Origin: Sulfuriferula sp. AH1
Lineage (GTDB): Bacteria > Pseudomonadota > Gammaproteobacteria > Burkholderiales > Sulfuriferulaceae
Length of the DNA: 64,000 nt
Direction of reading: 5' to 3'
Assembly: GCF_002162035.1 (NCBI RefSeq)
Contig: NZ_CP021138.1
Coordinates: forward strand, 1,984,001-2,048,000
In this document: one piece after another, positions 45,242 to 54,936 of the stretch
How positions within the stretch are numbered: position 1 is the first letter of the stretch
Layout: each line of letters begins with the position of its first letter
Notes under the pieces: model-generated
Seen by the model: only the letters and a program-made list of their open reading frames with translations
Told to the model about the DNA's origin: nothing
Database searches by the model: none
Position numbers and translations under genes: made by a program

Positions 45242-47401
45242 CTATTCCGTTTTTAATTTCAGATAGATAGCTGCCAATGGCGGCAGGGTCAGCACCAAAG
45301 ACTGCGCGTATCCCATCCATGGCAATGCTTCACTATACAATTCGCCTGCATTACCGCTATTGCTGCCGCCGTAGTAGGCCGAATCCGTGTTCAGCATCTC
45401 CGTATAGACTCCGCCCTGCGGTACGCCGATACGATAAACGTGACGCGGCACCGGGGTAAAATTAAGCAGCACGATGACTTGTTCGGTATCGCTCTTGCGC
45501 ATCAGGCTCAGCACTGACTGGTCGCTATCGTGACAATCTATCCAGGCAAATCCGCGCGACTCGAAATCATACTGGTGCATGGCCGGCTGCGTACAGTATA
45601 GCCGGTTCAAATCCCGCACCAGACGCTGCACGCCGTCGTGGATGGGGAACTGGCACAAGCTCCAGTCCAGCTCGCCCCGATCGCTCCATTCGTTCCATTG
45701 CCCGAACTCGCAGCCCATGAACAGCAGCTTCTTGCCGGGGTGAGCGTATTGCCAGGCATAAAACAGACGCAAATTGGCAAATTTCTGCCAGTAATCTCCC
45801 GGCATCTTGTCCAGCATGCTGCCTTTGAGGTGCACCACTTCGTCATGCGACAGCGGCAACACAAAGTTTTCCGTATAGGCGTAGATCTGGCTGAAAGTAA
45901 GCTGATCGTGATGATATTTACGATGCACCGGGTCCTCTTCGATATAGACCAGATTATCGTTCATCCAGCCCATGTTCCATTTCATCGAAAATCCCAGCCC
46001 GCCGAGTTCGACAGGGCGCGACACCATCGGCCATGCCGTGGATTCCTCGGCGATGGTCAGCACGCCGGCAAAGCGCCCATGCACCACGCTGTTAAGCTCG
46101 CGCAAGAAGGCGATGGCTTCCAGATTCTCGCGCCCGCCGTATTGGTTGGGTACCCATTCCCCGGCTTTGCGCGAGTAATCAAGGTATATCATCGAGGCAA
46201 CGGCATCCACCCGCAGGCCGTCGATATGAAACTCGTCCAGCCAGTACAATGCGTTGGCCAGCAAGAAATTCCGGACTTCGTTACGCCCGTAATCGAATAT
46301 CAGCGTACCCCAGTCCTGATGCTCGCCGCGCCGCGGATCGGCATGCTCGTACAGCGGCTCGCCGATAAATCGCGCCAGACCGAAATCGTCCTTGGGAAAA
46401 TGCGCAGGCACCCAGTCCAGAATCACGCCCAGATCGGCCTGATGACAAGCATCCACAAACGCCCGCAAATCGTCCGGCGAGCCATAGCGGGCAGTCGGCG
46501 CATAGTAGCCGGATACCTGATAGCCCCAGGATTCATCCAGCGGGTGTTCGGCGATGGGCAGCAATTCAATGTGGGTATATCCCAGATCCCGAACGTACGG
46601 AATCAAACTCGCGGCCAGTTCAGCCCAGGTATAAAACCTGCCATCAGGATGGCGCCGCCACGAACCGACATGCAGTTCATACACGCTGATCGGCTGATGC
46701 TGCCAGTCGAACCGGGCCCGTTGCGCCAGCCAGTCGCTGTCCTGCCACGCATGCTGGCTGGCGAAGGGGATGCAGGAAGTTGTCTCCGGGCGGATGAACG
46801 CCTGTTGCGCATAGGGGTCGGCTTTGATGGTCAATTGCCCGCCCGGTCCGAGAATCTCGTATTTATACGCCAGCCCGGCTTGCAAGCCGGGCACAAACAA
46901 TTCCCATATGCCGCTCTCGCCTCGCGAGCGCATGGGGTAACTGCGCCCGTCCCACTGGTTAAAATCACCCACAACGCTGATGCGCTGCCCGCCCGGGGCC
47001 CATACCGCAAACTGGCATCCGGCAATGCCATCCACCATGCACAGGCGCGAACCCAGCACATGCCAGGCATGATGATGCCGGCCGGCCGCCAGCAAATACA
47101 AATCAAGTTCACCGATCTGCGGCGTAAAGGTGTACGAGCTGATGGTCTGATGCCATGCGCCGCCGGCTTTATCCTGCCAGCGCAGTAACGGATGCTGTGT
47201 TATTTTCTCCGGGCTGCGCAGCTCGAACAAATCGCTGCCTTCCACCCGCGTCAGTGTCCCGCCATTCGTCAACCCGACGCGTTCTGCTGCCGGCATGAAC
47301 ACTCGGAACAGCCAATCGCCCGAGGGCTGTTGATGCCAGCCCAGTACGTCGAAAGGATCGTGATGCATACCTTGTTGAATGCGATGTAAGGCTTTATTCA
47401 T
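45242..47401 (-). CDS. glgB: 1,4-alpha-glucan branching enzyme
   Basis: GlgB is a GH13 enzyme making alpha-1,6 branches. The 719 residues (E. coli 728) have N-terminal carbohydrate-binding modules (about 1-220). The catalytic barrel has DWVPAHFPKD, FHIDGLRVDAVASM (nucleophile Asp), TIAEESTAWP (acid/base Glu) and LPLSHDEVVHLKGSM. A four-base overlap couples it to malQ. Confidence 0.97.
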   Translation of the reverse strand: MNKALHRIQQGMHHDPFDVLGWHQQPSGDWLFRVFMPAAERVGLTNGGTLTRVEGSDLFELRSPEKITQHPLLRWQDKAGGAWHQTISSYTFTPQIGELDLYLLAAGRHHHAWHVLGSRLCMVDGIAGCQFAVWAPGGQRISVVGDFNQWDGRSYPMRSRGESGIWELFVPGLQAGLAYKYEILGPGGQLTIKADPYAQQAFIRPETTSCIPFASQHAWQDSDWLAQRARFDWQHQPISVYELHVGSWRRHPDGRFYTWAELAASLIPYVRDLGYTHIELLPIAEHPLDESWGYQVSGYYAPTARYGSPDDLRAFVDACHQADLGVILDWVPAHFPKDDFGLARFIGEPLYEHADPRRGEHQDWGTLIFDYGRNEVRNFLLANALYWLDEFHIDGLRVDAVASMIYLDYSRKAGEWVPNQYGGRENLEAIAFLRELNSVVHGRFAGVLTIAEESTAWPMVSRPVELGGLGFSMKWNMGWMNDNLVYIEEDPVHRKYHHDQLTFSQIYAYTENFVLPLSHDEVVHLKGSMLDKMPGDYWQKFANLRLFYAWQYAHPGKKLLFMGCEFGQWNEWSDRGELDWSLCQFPIHDGVQRLVRDLNRLYCTQPAMHQYDFESRGFAWIDCHDSDQSVLSLMRKSDTEQVIVLLNFTPVPRHVYRIGVPQGGVYTEMLNTDSAYYGGSNSGNAGELYSEALPWMGYAQSLVLTLPPLAAIYLKLKTE

Positions 47402-48759
47402 GTTTTTAGACGCCTCGTTTGTTGTAGCTGTTTACGCAAATTGAATGCCAAATCAGTCGGGATATCCCGCCACCGGAACTGCCATAGCCAGTTCCCGTCA
47501 GTCGTTCCCGGGGTATTCATGCGTGCCTCGCTGCCCAGGCCCAACAGATCCTGCAACGGAATGACGGCCAGATTCGCATGACTGTCCAGCACGGTCCGGA
47601 TCATGGCGGCATTCACCTGTTCGACATCCGCCACCTTTAATATCGCCGCGACGGCCGCTTGCTGTTCGGCATCCAGACTCGCGAACCAGCCTCGCGTCGT
47701 ATCATTGTCATGGGTACCGGTATAATAAACCCTGTCTGCAGTAACGTTCTGCGGTTTATGCGGGTTATCGGTAAACACGTCAAATGCGAACTGCAGCACA
47801 CTCATGCCCGGCAATTCGAATTGCAGGCGCAAAGCCTCGACTTCAGGGGTAATCACCCCCAGATCTTCAGCCACCAGCGGCATGGCGCCCATATCCTGCC
47901 TGATGCACTGCAGCAATGCGTCTCCAGGCACGTCCTGCCAGTAGCCGTCGACTGCCGTAGGTGAACTTACCGGTATCATCCATGACGCAACCAGACCGCG
48001 GAAATGATCTATTCGTACCAGATCAAAAAACTCGAAATGATAGCGCAAGCGCTCGCGCCACCAGCTAAAGTCAGACTGGCGCATATGCTCCCAGTCATAC
48101 TGCGGGTTTCCCCAGCGCTGGCCGGTCTCCGAAAAATAATCCGGCGGCACTCCGGTCACCAGCGTCGGCTGCCCGGCTTCATCCAGTAAAAAACATTCCG
48201 GATTGGCCCAGACATCGGCGCTATCGTGCGCGACGAAAATCGGCATATCGCCAAACAGCGCGACTCCCTGTTTCGCCGCATAGCTGCGCAAAGCCTGCCA
48301 ATGCAGGAATAACTGATATTGCTGGCGGATATGCGCATCCATTTCAATCTGGTGCTGCTGCACGAAAGCCTGAAGCGCGACCGGATCGCGTTGCCGCAAC
48401 GGCACCGGCCAGTCGGTCCAGGGGCTGCCGCCGTGCTGCTGTTTCAACACCATGAACAGTGCGTAATTATCAATCCATTGCCACTGCCGTACGCGCCAAG
48501 CCACCAATGCCCGATCGGTTATTGCGACGACAGGCAGATCCTCTGGAAACAGCCTAGGGTTGATCGCGAACGCGGAGACGCACTGATACGGGGAAACGCC
48601 TGCCAACGGCACGCCCAGTGGCAGCATCTGCCATACGCTCATGCCTGCCGTCGCCAGCAAATCGAGCCAGTGCCGCGCATCGTCGTCAACCCGTCCGGAG
48701 GGCAGCGATGTCGGGTGCAGCAGCACCCCGGCCCGTCGTTGCTTGACACCCGCACTCAT
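47398..48759 (-). CDS. malQ: 4-alpha-glucanotransferase (amylomaltase)
   Basis: MalQ disproportionates maltodextrins, making longer chains for GlgP plus free glucose for Glk. The 453 residues are somewhat shorter than usual (about 490-500). GH77 motifs: RRAGVLLHPTSLPSG, PLAGVSPYQCVSAFA, VRIDHFRGL (nucleophile Asp), LVAEDLGVITPEV (Glu) and YTGTHDNDTTRGW. The common LPHN element before the last motif reads KPQN here. It overlaps the genes on both sides by four bases. Confidence 0.94.
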   Translation of the reverse strand: MSAGVKQRRAGVLLHPTSLPSGRVDDDARHWLDLLATAGMSVWQMLPLGVPLAGVSPYQCVSAFAINPRLFPEDLPVVAITDRALVAWRVRQWQWIDNYALFMVLKQQHGGSPWTDWPVPLRQRDPVALQAFVQQHQIEMDAHIRQQYQLFLHWQALRSYAAKQGVALFGDMPIFVAHDSADVWANPECFLLDEAGQPTLVTGVPPDYFSETGQRWGNPQYDWEHMRQSDFSWWRERLRYHFEFFDLVRIDHFRGLVASWMIPVSSPTAVDGYWQDVPGDALLQCIRQDMGAMPLVAEDLGVITPEVEALRLQFELPGMSVLQFAFDVFTDNPHKPQNVTADRVYYTGTHDNDTTRGWFASLDAEQQAAVAAILKVADVEQVNAAMIRTVLDSHANLAVIPLQDLLGLGSEARMNTPGTTDGNWLWQFRWRDIPTDLAFNLRKQLQQTRRLKT

Positions 48760-50483
48760 TCTACATTCCTGCGCATGGTGCCTGCATTTTCAGCATCGCC
48801 GCCGCCCAGCGACAGCGGCGCATCCAGACTCTCGGGCGGCTCCTCCCCCAGCAACCGGTACAATTCGCGCAACTGTTCACGATACAGCTGCTCGAAATCG
48901 CTGACGCTCCCGGCGGGATTGTAGTCGCCAAACCACCAGAACCAGTCCGAACCTTCGCAAATCGCCAATTGCTTGATCGCCAGTTGTTGCCGGGCCGCTT
49001 CCAGTTTACCGGCTGCCATAACCTTATCGAACGCCAGTTTGGCTGCCACCAGATAATCCCAGGCACGGTTCTTGTCGCTCGAGCCTATCCACGTCGAGAA
49101 TGAACCGTAGACCCAGCTCCCCGCACAGATACGCGGTATCGGCTGTGCAGCAAGCGTTGCCGCAACATAGGAAAAAGTGGTCGTATTTACCCGTGCAGTC
49201 TGTGACAGCGCGTCATACAATCCGTCGAGAAAATGCGAGCCATTATCGGGATAATATTCCCAGGCATTTTCCCCGTCGAGTATCACCGACACCACATGCT
49301 GGCTGGCTTTATCACCCAGAAAAGTAGCGATATTATTCAGATGCTGGACGAAATCCATGATGGCATCATCCGCATGCCAGTCGCTATACCTGAATCCGAT
49401 CAGGTCGGAGAGACCATCGTCGCGAAAAAACATCCGCGTTTGGCAATCGAGATGCTGACGCGGCGTGAACAGACCGCGCTTGCTGTCGATCTCCGCTTCA
49501 TCGCCGCCCGACAAACGGCAACTGTTGCGCCACACCCCTTCACCCGACGCCGTCCAGCGGATCTGGTATTCATCCAGCAATCGCACTGCATCCTCGCTGA
49601 TACCGCCCTCGGCCAGCCATACCCCCTGCGGTTTGTGCCCGAAATAATGCTCGAATACCGCCAGCCCCTGTTCCATATGCCAGCGGCTGCGCACATCGCC
49701 ATCCGGATAATGCGTCGCCAGCGGGCGCGGCGCATCCGGTGTCGCACACAGCATGTTATCGAAGCTGTGCAACAGCGGAATAATCGGATGCCCATACGGC
49801 GTCATCGACAGCTCGACCTGGCCGCGTTCGGACAATGCCCGATAGCGCGGGATCAGTCCGCGCAGGCATTCGAATATCACCGTCAACAGCTCATGGCGGT
49901 GCTGCACAGTGTAATTCGTGCCTTGCGCAAACAGGGCTTGCACGATCGCTTGCGAACGCAAACTCTGCCCCAGCCAGGCCAGGTGATACCAGCTCAGCAA
50001 ATCCAGAAAGTACTGCTCGTTCAGATAATTCAAAGGATACTGCACGGCGTGGCTGCCCATGCCAACATCGTCGGTTGCACCTATCATCTGCAACAGATGA
50101 CTGAAAGCCGGATAAGGATGGATCATGCGCGGCGCATGGCAACGCTGGCAATCCCGCACCAGTTGCCAGCGTCCTTCGATATCGCCGGGGATAGGCTCAA
50201 CGCCTGCCAGCAGATTGAGCAAGCGATCCTGCGTAGGTGTGCCGTTCTCCAGAAAGCGCCCGATCCCGGTCGCATAATCGTCCAGCTGCTCAAGCAATAC
50301 CGGCGCAAAATTCACGACTGCCCGCATTTGCGGATAGCGCTCCAGATGCGCCACCATGTCGCTGTAATCCTTGATGCCATGCAGATACACCCACGGCAAC
50401 TGATATTCGCCGCTCAGCCCCTTGCGGTAATAAGGCTGATGCATGTGCCAGCACAACACCACGTTCAATCGACTATCCATCAT
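48756..50483 (-). CDS. Glycoside hydrolase family 57 (alpha-amylase/glucanotransferase-like)
   Basis: The 575 residues begin with LNVVLCWHMHQPYYR, the GH57 N-terminal motif (HMHQP). PQGVWLAEGGISEDAV carries the expected nucleophile Glu, and FRDDGLSDLIGFRYSDWHADD carries the acid/base Asp. VILDGENAWEYY follows. GH57 enzymes act on alpha-1,4-glucans (amylase, 4-alpha-glucanotransferase, or branching in other subgroups). It may open or shorten glycogen chains here, since no glgX debranching gene is present in the operon. A second Met follows the first. It lies between glgC (19 nt) and malQ (overlap). Confidence 0.9.
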   Translation of the reverse strand: MMDSRLNVVLCWHMHQPYYRKGLSGEYQLPWVYLHGIKDYSDMVAHLERYPQMRAVVNFAPVLLEQLDDYATGIGRFLENGTPTQDRLLNLLAGVEPIPGDIEGRWQLVRDCQRCHAPRMIHPYPAFSHLLQMIGATDDVGMGSHAVQYPLNYLNEQYFLDLLSWYHLAWLGQSLRSQAIVQALFAQGTNYTVQHRHELLTVIFECLRGLIPRYRALSERGQVELSMTPYGHPIIPLLHSFDNMLCATPDAPRPLATHYPDGDVRSRWHMEQGLAVFEHYFGHKPQGVWLAEGGISEDAVRLLDEYQIRWTASGEGVWRNSCRLSGGDEAEIDSKRGLFTPRQHLDCQTRMFFRDDGLSDLIGFRYSDWHADDAIMDFVQHLNNIATFLGDKASQHVVSVILDGENAWEYYPDNGSHFLDGLYDALSQTARVNTTTFSYVAATLAAQPIPRICAGSWVYGSFSTWIGSSDKNRAWDYLVAAKLAFDKVMAAGKLEAARQQLAIKQLAICEGSDWFWWFGDYNPAGSVSDFEQLYREQLRELYRLLGEEPPESLDAPLSLGGGDAENAGTMRRNVE

Positions 50484-50502
50484 GCCGCTCCGCTTAGCTC
50501 TA

Positions 50503-51798
50503 TCAACGATACAAATGCTGTCCCAGCATATCCGGCGTCACCAGCACGATACCTTCCTTGGTGACGTGGAAACGTTTCGCATCCTCTTCCAGATTTTCCC
50601 CGATCACCGTGCCATCGGGGATATCGCAGGCCTTATCGATCACCGCACGCGTGATGCGGCAATTCTTGCCGATGGAGACCTTGGGCAGGATCACGCAGTC
50701 CTTCACCAGACTGAAATTCTCGATTCTGCAACCGAAAAAGACCACCGAACGTTTCACCCGCGCGCCGGAAATAATGCAGCCTGCCGAGATCAGCGAATCG
50801 ATCGCTTCACCGCGCCGCCCTTCGTCGTCGAAGATGAATTTGGCGGGCGCCGATTGCGGCTGGTAGGTCCATATCGGCCAGTCGCGGTTATACAGATTCA
50901 GTTCAGGGTCGATTTCGCACAGCTCCATATTGGATTTCCAGTACGAATACACCGTGCCGACATCGCGCCAGTAACCCGGCTCACCGTCTTCGTTGCGGAA
51001 CGGATACGCCATCGCACAGGAATTATGGATATTGGCGGGAATGATGTCCTTGCCGAAATCATGCGAAGAGCCGTTGCGCTCGGAATCCGCGATCAGTATC
51101 TTGAACAGGTACTCGGTGGAAAATATATAAATACCCATCGAAGCCAGCGCCGTGTCCGGTTTGCCCGGCATCGCCTCGGGATCTGCCGGCTTTTCCGTGA
51201 ATTTGGTGATCTGCATATCCTCGTTGACCGACATCACCCCGAATTCGGTGGCTTCCTCCCGCGGCACCTCGATGCAGCCCACAGTAAAATCCGCGCCCAG
51301 TTCGACGTGGCGCAACAGCATCGCGGAATAGTCCATGGTGTAGATGTGGTCGCCGCCCAGCACGATGACATATTTGGGATCATGCCGGCGCACGATGTCC
51401 AGATTCTGATACAAGGCATCGGCGGTACCCTGATACCATTCCTTCTTGTGCGTGCGCTGCTGCGCCGGGAGTATCTCCACGAATTCGCCGATCTCGGCGC
51501 GCATGAAACTCCACGCACGTTGCAAATGACGAATGAGCGAGTGGGATTTGTACTGAGTCAGTACGCCAATCCGGCGCAAGCCGGAGTTGACGCAATTGGA
51601 TAAGGCGAAATCGATGATGCGGTATTTGCCGCCAAAAGGCACAGCCGGCTTGGCGCGCCACGCAGTCAGGTTCTTAAGCCGGGAACCCTCCCCGCCCGCC
51701 AGAACCAGTACCAGTGTTCTGCGCGTCAATTCCGTCACCATCTTCGGCTCGGTGTAATAGCGGTATAATTTTTCCTGCTCCAGTTTTGTCATTGTCAT
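50503..51798 (-). CDS. glgC: Glucose-1-phosphate adenylyltransferase
   Basis: GlgC makes ADP-glucose from ATP and glucose-1-phosphate, the committed step of glycogen synthesis. At 431 residues it equals E. coli GlgC. Motifs: LAGGEGSRLKNLTAWRAKPA, GGKYRIIDFALSNC, FMRAEIGEFVEILPAQQR, and VLGGDHIYTMDY with the catalytic Asp. Allosteric control by glycolytic intermediates is a family property. Confidence 0.97.
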   Translation of the reverse strand: MTMTKLEQEKLYRYYTEPKMVTELTRRTLVLVLAGGEGSRLKNLTAWRAKPAVPFGGKYRIIDFALSNCVNSGLRRIGVLTQYKSHSLIRHLQRAWSFMRAEIGEFVEILPAQQRTHKKEWYQGTADALYQNLDIVRRHDPKYVIVLGGDHIYTMDYSAMLLRHVELGADFTVGCIEVPREEATEFGVMSVNEDMQITKFTEKPADPEAMPGKPDTALASMGIYIFSTEYLFKILIADSERNGSSHDFGKDIIPANIHNSCAMAYPFRNEDGEPGYWRDVGTVYSYWKSNMELCEIDPELNLYNRDWPIWTYQPQSAPAKFIFDDEGRRGEAIDSLISAGCIISGARVKRSVVFFGCRIENFSLVKDCVILPKVSIGKNCRITRAVIDKACDIPDGTVIGENLEEDAKRFHVTKEGIVLVTPDMLGQHLYR

Positions 51799-51832
51799 CC
51801 TGCATCTCCTTATTATCGGGTACCAAGCTGTT

Positions 51833-52864
51833 TTAACTAATCGCTATTTTTATTGCTCCCTGCACTCCCGCACGGGGATTTGTTATCAGATGAATCGGCG
51901 TCTGCAATACCAGATCCGCCATACGCCCTTTATCTGCCGCTATACACATGAATCGCTCGGCTTTGAGCCATGCATGCAAATGTATCGCCATGCCACCCGC
52001 GATATACAACCCGCCGCGCGGCTGGTATAGCAATGCCAGATTTCCTATCCAGGCCGCATAGATATCCGCAAACATCTGTACTGCGGCCATCGCCACCGTC
52101 TCGTTTCTTAACGCGGCAGCGTGTATCCAGGCCGCATCCGGCGCCGACTGTGCCGACTGCCCGGTAAACAGCAGATGATTGAACTGGTACAAAGCCGTCA
52201 GACCCATGCCGGAAAGCAGGCGTTCCCATGATACATGCGAAATCTGCTGCACCTCCAGCGTAGCCGCCATCCAGTTCAGCAATTCACGCTGTTGCGCATT
52301 GGTCGGTGCGAAATCGACATGCCCGCCCTCGGTGGCGAAAGTCTGATATTCGCCGTGGCTGTCGGCCTGCATCCAGGCCAGGCCCAGCCCGGTTCCTGCA
52401 CCGGTGACCACCCGCGTTGCACCCAGGCGCGTCAAACCGGAATTCAGCACCTCATAATCCGTTTTTTGCAGCGTCGCCACCCCGGCCGCGGCAGCCTGAA
52501 AATCATTGATAAAGCGCACATCGGCGATCCCCAGTTCCGCACCCAGCATATCAGCGTCCACTACCCAGTCCAGATTGGTGAGCGCCACCCGTCGCAGTTC
52601 GACCGGGCCCGGCAAAGCCAGACACAGGATATCCGGTGGCAGCACATGCCCGGCATCGGCCATGAACGTGCGCAACAATTCGCCGGCACTATCAAACGCG
52701 GCGCTTTCATAACGCTGTTCAAACAACAGTCGCGGTGGCTGATGCGCTATATAGGCAAGCCAGACCAGCCAGCTTTTGGTCCCGCCGATATCCCCGGCGA
52801 TGACATGAGTCAGCTTTGTTTTAAAAATATTATGTGGATCATTCCATCGGACTAGAGACATCAT
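51833..52864 (-). CDS. glk: Glucokinase
   Basis: Glk is an ATP-dependent glucose kinase (343 residues). It shows AGDIGGTKSWLVWL (phosphate binding), FINDFQAAAAG, VTGAGTGLGLAWM and ATEGGHVDF with the sugar-binding Glu-His. The start may be either of two adjacent ATGs (52864, 52861). It follows pgi by 10 nt and precedes glgC by 34 nt, so glucose freed by MalQ can be re-phosphorylated by the product of the same operon. Confidence 0.93.
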   Translation of the reverse strand: MMSLVRWNDPHNIFKTKLTHVIAGDIGGTKSWLVWLAYIAHQPPRLLFEQRYESAAFDSAGELLRTFMADAGHVLPPDILCLALPGPVELRRVALTNLDWVVDADMLGAELGIADVRFINDFQAAAAGVATLQKTDYEVLNSGLTRLGATRVVTGAGTGLGLAWMQADSHGEYQTFATEGGHVDFAPTNAQQRELLNWMAATLEVQQISHVSWERLLSGMGLTALYQFNHLLFTGQSAQSAPDAAWIHAAALRNETVAMAAVQMFADIYAAWIGNLALLYQPRGGLYIAGGMAIHLHAWLKAERFMCIAADKGRMADLVLQTPIHLITNPRAGVQGAIKIAIS

Positions 52865-52874
52865 GCACCCATGG

Positions 52875-54545
52875 TTAACTTGCCTTGCGCCAACGATGAT
52901 AATAATTAATCAGTCCGTTAGTCGATGCATCGTGCGTTGTCACCGCATCGTGCACACTCAACTCCGGCAAAATCTGTTTCGCCAATTGTTTGCCCAATTC
53001 TACGCCCCATTGATCGAAAGAATTCAAGTTCCAGATAATGCCTTGCACAAAAATCTTGTGCTCGTATGCCGCCAGCAGCATTCCCAGCGCATGCGGCGTT
53101 AAGCGCTTGAGCAGCAAGGCATTGCTCGGATGGTTGCCGGCAAACACCTTTTGCGGCAAATACGATTGCTCGCCGGCGCCGCTCTGCGTTTCCGCCAGCG
53201 TGCGGCCGCGCATCAGCGCTTCGGTCTGCGCAAGGAAGTTCGCCACCAGGATGTCATGATGGGACTGCAGGCTGCTGTGCGACTGCATCGACACGATGAA
53301 ATCCGCCGGAATCAGTTTCGTCCCCTGATGGATCAGCTGGTAGAACGCATGCTGGCCGTTTATGCCACTGGCACCCCATACGATGGAGCCGGTCGCATAA
53401 TCGACCATCTGCCCGTTACGGTCGACCGATTTGCCGTTGCTTTCCATATCGGCCTGTTCCAGATACATCGGCAGACTGCGCAAATAATGATCGTAAGGCA
53501 GGATGACCTGTGACTCCGCACCGAAGAAATTGTTGTACCAGATGCCCAGCAACGCCATGATGACCGGCATATTCTGCGCAAACGGCGCATGCCGGAAATG
53601 CTCATCCATGTCATGCGCCCCCTGCAATAGCGCCATGAAATGTTCGTGACCTATGGCCAGCACGATGGACAAACCGATTGCCGACCACAGCGAATAGCGG
53701 CCGCCCACCCAGTCCCAGAATTCGAACATCTGCGCGACATCGATGCCGAATGCAGCCACTGCTTCGCGATTGGTCGAGACGGCGACAAAATGACGTGCGA
53801 TATGGCACGCTGATTGTGCATGCTGCAAGAACCACTCCCGCGCATAAAAGGCGTTGGTCATGGTTTCCTGTGTAGTAAAAGTCTTGGACGAAATAATGAA
53901 AAGCGTGGTTTCGGGATCCAGTGTTTCGAGTATTTCTTCGGCATGGGTGCCATCGACATTGGAAATGAAATGCACCTTCAGTTCGGGGTGACGATATGGT
54001 TTCAGTGCCTGATAAACCATCTGCGGCCCGAGGTCGGAACCGCCGATACCGATATTGACCACATCGGTGATGCGTTTGCCGCTGTAGCCCCGCCACGCGC
54101 CCTCCCGCACCTGTCCGGCGAATACAGCCATTTTGTCGATTACCGCGCGCACGCCGGGCATGACATCCACGCCATCGACCCACACCGGATGTTCGCTGAG
54201 ATTGCGCAAGGCGACATGCAAAACTGCCCTGTTCTCGGTATTGTTGATTTTCTCGCCGTTGAACATCTTGTCGCGCCAGCCGGCAATATCAGCTTCTTCG
54301 GCCAGTTTCACCAGCAAACGCATGGTTTCGGCAGTAATGCGGTTTTTGGAATAGTCCAGCAGCAGATCGCCCAGTTGCAGTGAAAAGCGTTCGAATCGTT
54401 GCGGATCCTGCGCAAACATATCGCGCATATGCTGGTGGCGCACTGTTTCGTAATGCTGCCGTAACTGCTGGCAAATCGGTCGGTGCAAAGGCACATTAGA
54501 CGGCGGCGTTTCAGTATATGAAGGCATGACTGGAATAGTAGACAT
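52875..54545 (-). CDS. pgi: Glucose-6-phosphate isomerase
   Basis: Pgi interconverts glucose-6-phosphate and fructose-6-phosphate, tying glycogen to central metabolism. The 556 residues include [53 protein letters not shown] and [14 protein letters not shown]. It is the first gene of the glycogen operon, with a GAGGAA ribosome site before the ATG. The promoter lies in 54546-54690; a TTGGCC-17-TTTATA pair is only a weak candidate. Confidence 0.96.
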   Translation of the reverse strand: MSTIPVMPSYTETPPSNVPLHRPICQQLRQHYETVRHQHMRDMFAQDPQRFERFSLQLGDLLLDYSKNRITAETMRLLVKLAEEADIAGWRDKMFNGEKINNTENRAVLHVALRNLSEHPVWVDGVDVMPGVRAVIDKMAVFAGQVREGAWRGYSGKRITDVVNIGIGGSDLGPQMVYQALKPYRHPELKVHFISNVDGTHAEEILETLDPETTLFIISSKTFTTQETMTNAFYAREWFLQHAQSACHIARHFVAVSTNREAVAAFGIDVAQMFEFWDWVGGRYSLWSAIGLSIVLAIGHEHFMALLQGAHDMDEHFRHAPFAQNMPVIMALLGIWYNNFFGAESQVILPYDHYLRSLPMYLEQADMESNGKSVDRNGQMVDYATGSIVWGASGINGQHAFYQLIHQGTKLIPADFIVSMQSHSSLQSHHDILVANFLAQTEALMRGRTLAETQSGAGEQSYLPQKVFAGNHPSNALLLKRLTPHALGMLLAAYEHKIFVQGIIWNLNSFDQWGVELGKQLAKQILPELSVHDAVTTHDASTNGLINYYHRWRKAS

Positions 54546-54642
54546 TCTATTTCCTCATTAACTTAAGCATATAAACTACCAAGCAATACACAGGCCAAAT
54601 TCATCGTCCTTGAAATATATTACAAACAACACCATTTCAATA

Positions 54643-54671
54643 TTGCGGTTTCCGGCACGTCATGATATAAA
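54643..54671 (+). promoter_or_regulatory. feoAB promoter
   Basis: TTGCGG (54643-54648), a 17-bp spacer and TATAAA (54666-54671) give a start point near 54678, about 20 nt before the feoA ATG and inside the Fur-like palindrome. Confidence 0.55.
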
Positions 54672-54688
54672 TAAGAATCTTTCTCATT
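54670..54688. promoter_or_regulatory. Fur-box-like operator of feoAB
   Basis: AATAAGAAT-C-TTTCTCATT is a 9-1-9 imperfect palindrome (7 of 9 pairs) close to the AATGAGAAT-N-ATTCTCATT form of the Fur box. It covers the end of the -10 element and the predicted start of transcription, the right place for iron-dependent repression of a ferrous-iron uptake operon. Confidence 0.72.
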
Positions 54689-54697
54689 TAACAAAAA

Positions 54698-54931
54698 ATG
54701 AACACTTCACTTGACCATCTCCATCCCAACCAAAGCGGTACGATCATCGCCATAGAAGCGGGAGCGGAACTGACGCGGCGCATGTCGGCCCTGGGTTTAC
54801 GGCTGGGACGGCGGGTCGAAGTGCTACGCATCGCACCCTGGCAAGGGCCGTTACAAATCCGCGTGGGTCATACCGAACTCATGATCCGCCGTACTGATGC
54901 AGCCAAAATCAATATTCAGCTAAGCGCCTAA
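54698..54931 (+). CDS. feoA: Ferrous iron transport protein FeoA
   Basis: The 77-residue SH3-like FeoA protein is thought to contact FeoB and tune its activity. Seen: MSALGLRLGRRVEVLRIAPWQGPLQIRVGHTELMIRR in pieces, ending with the usual AAKINIQL strand. It lies 5 nt before feoB and behind a Fur-like operator. Confidence 0.93.
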   Translation: MNTSLDHLHPNQSGTIIAIEAGAELTRRMSALGLRLGRRVEVLRIAPWQGPLQIRVGHTELMIRRTDAAKINIQLSA

Positions 54932-54936
54932 ATCCT

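Noticed and set aside
45638-47188. 516-codon plus-strand frame
   Set aside because: It is the antisense of glgB, whose catalytic motifs are clear; no ribosome site or homology is seen.
49233-51603. Two long plus-strand frames (49233-50564 and 50443-51603)
   Set aside because: They are shadows of the GH57 and glgC genes on the other strand.
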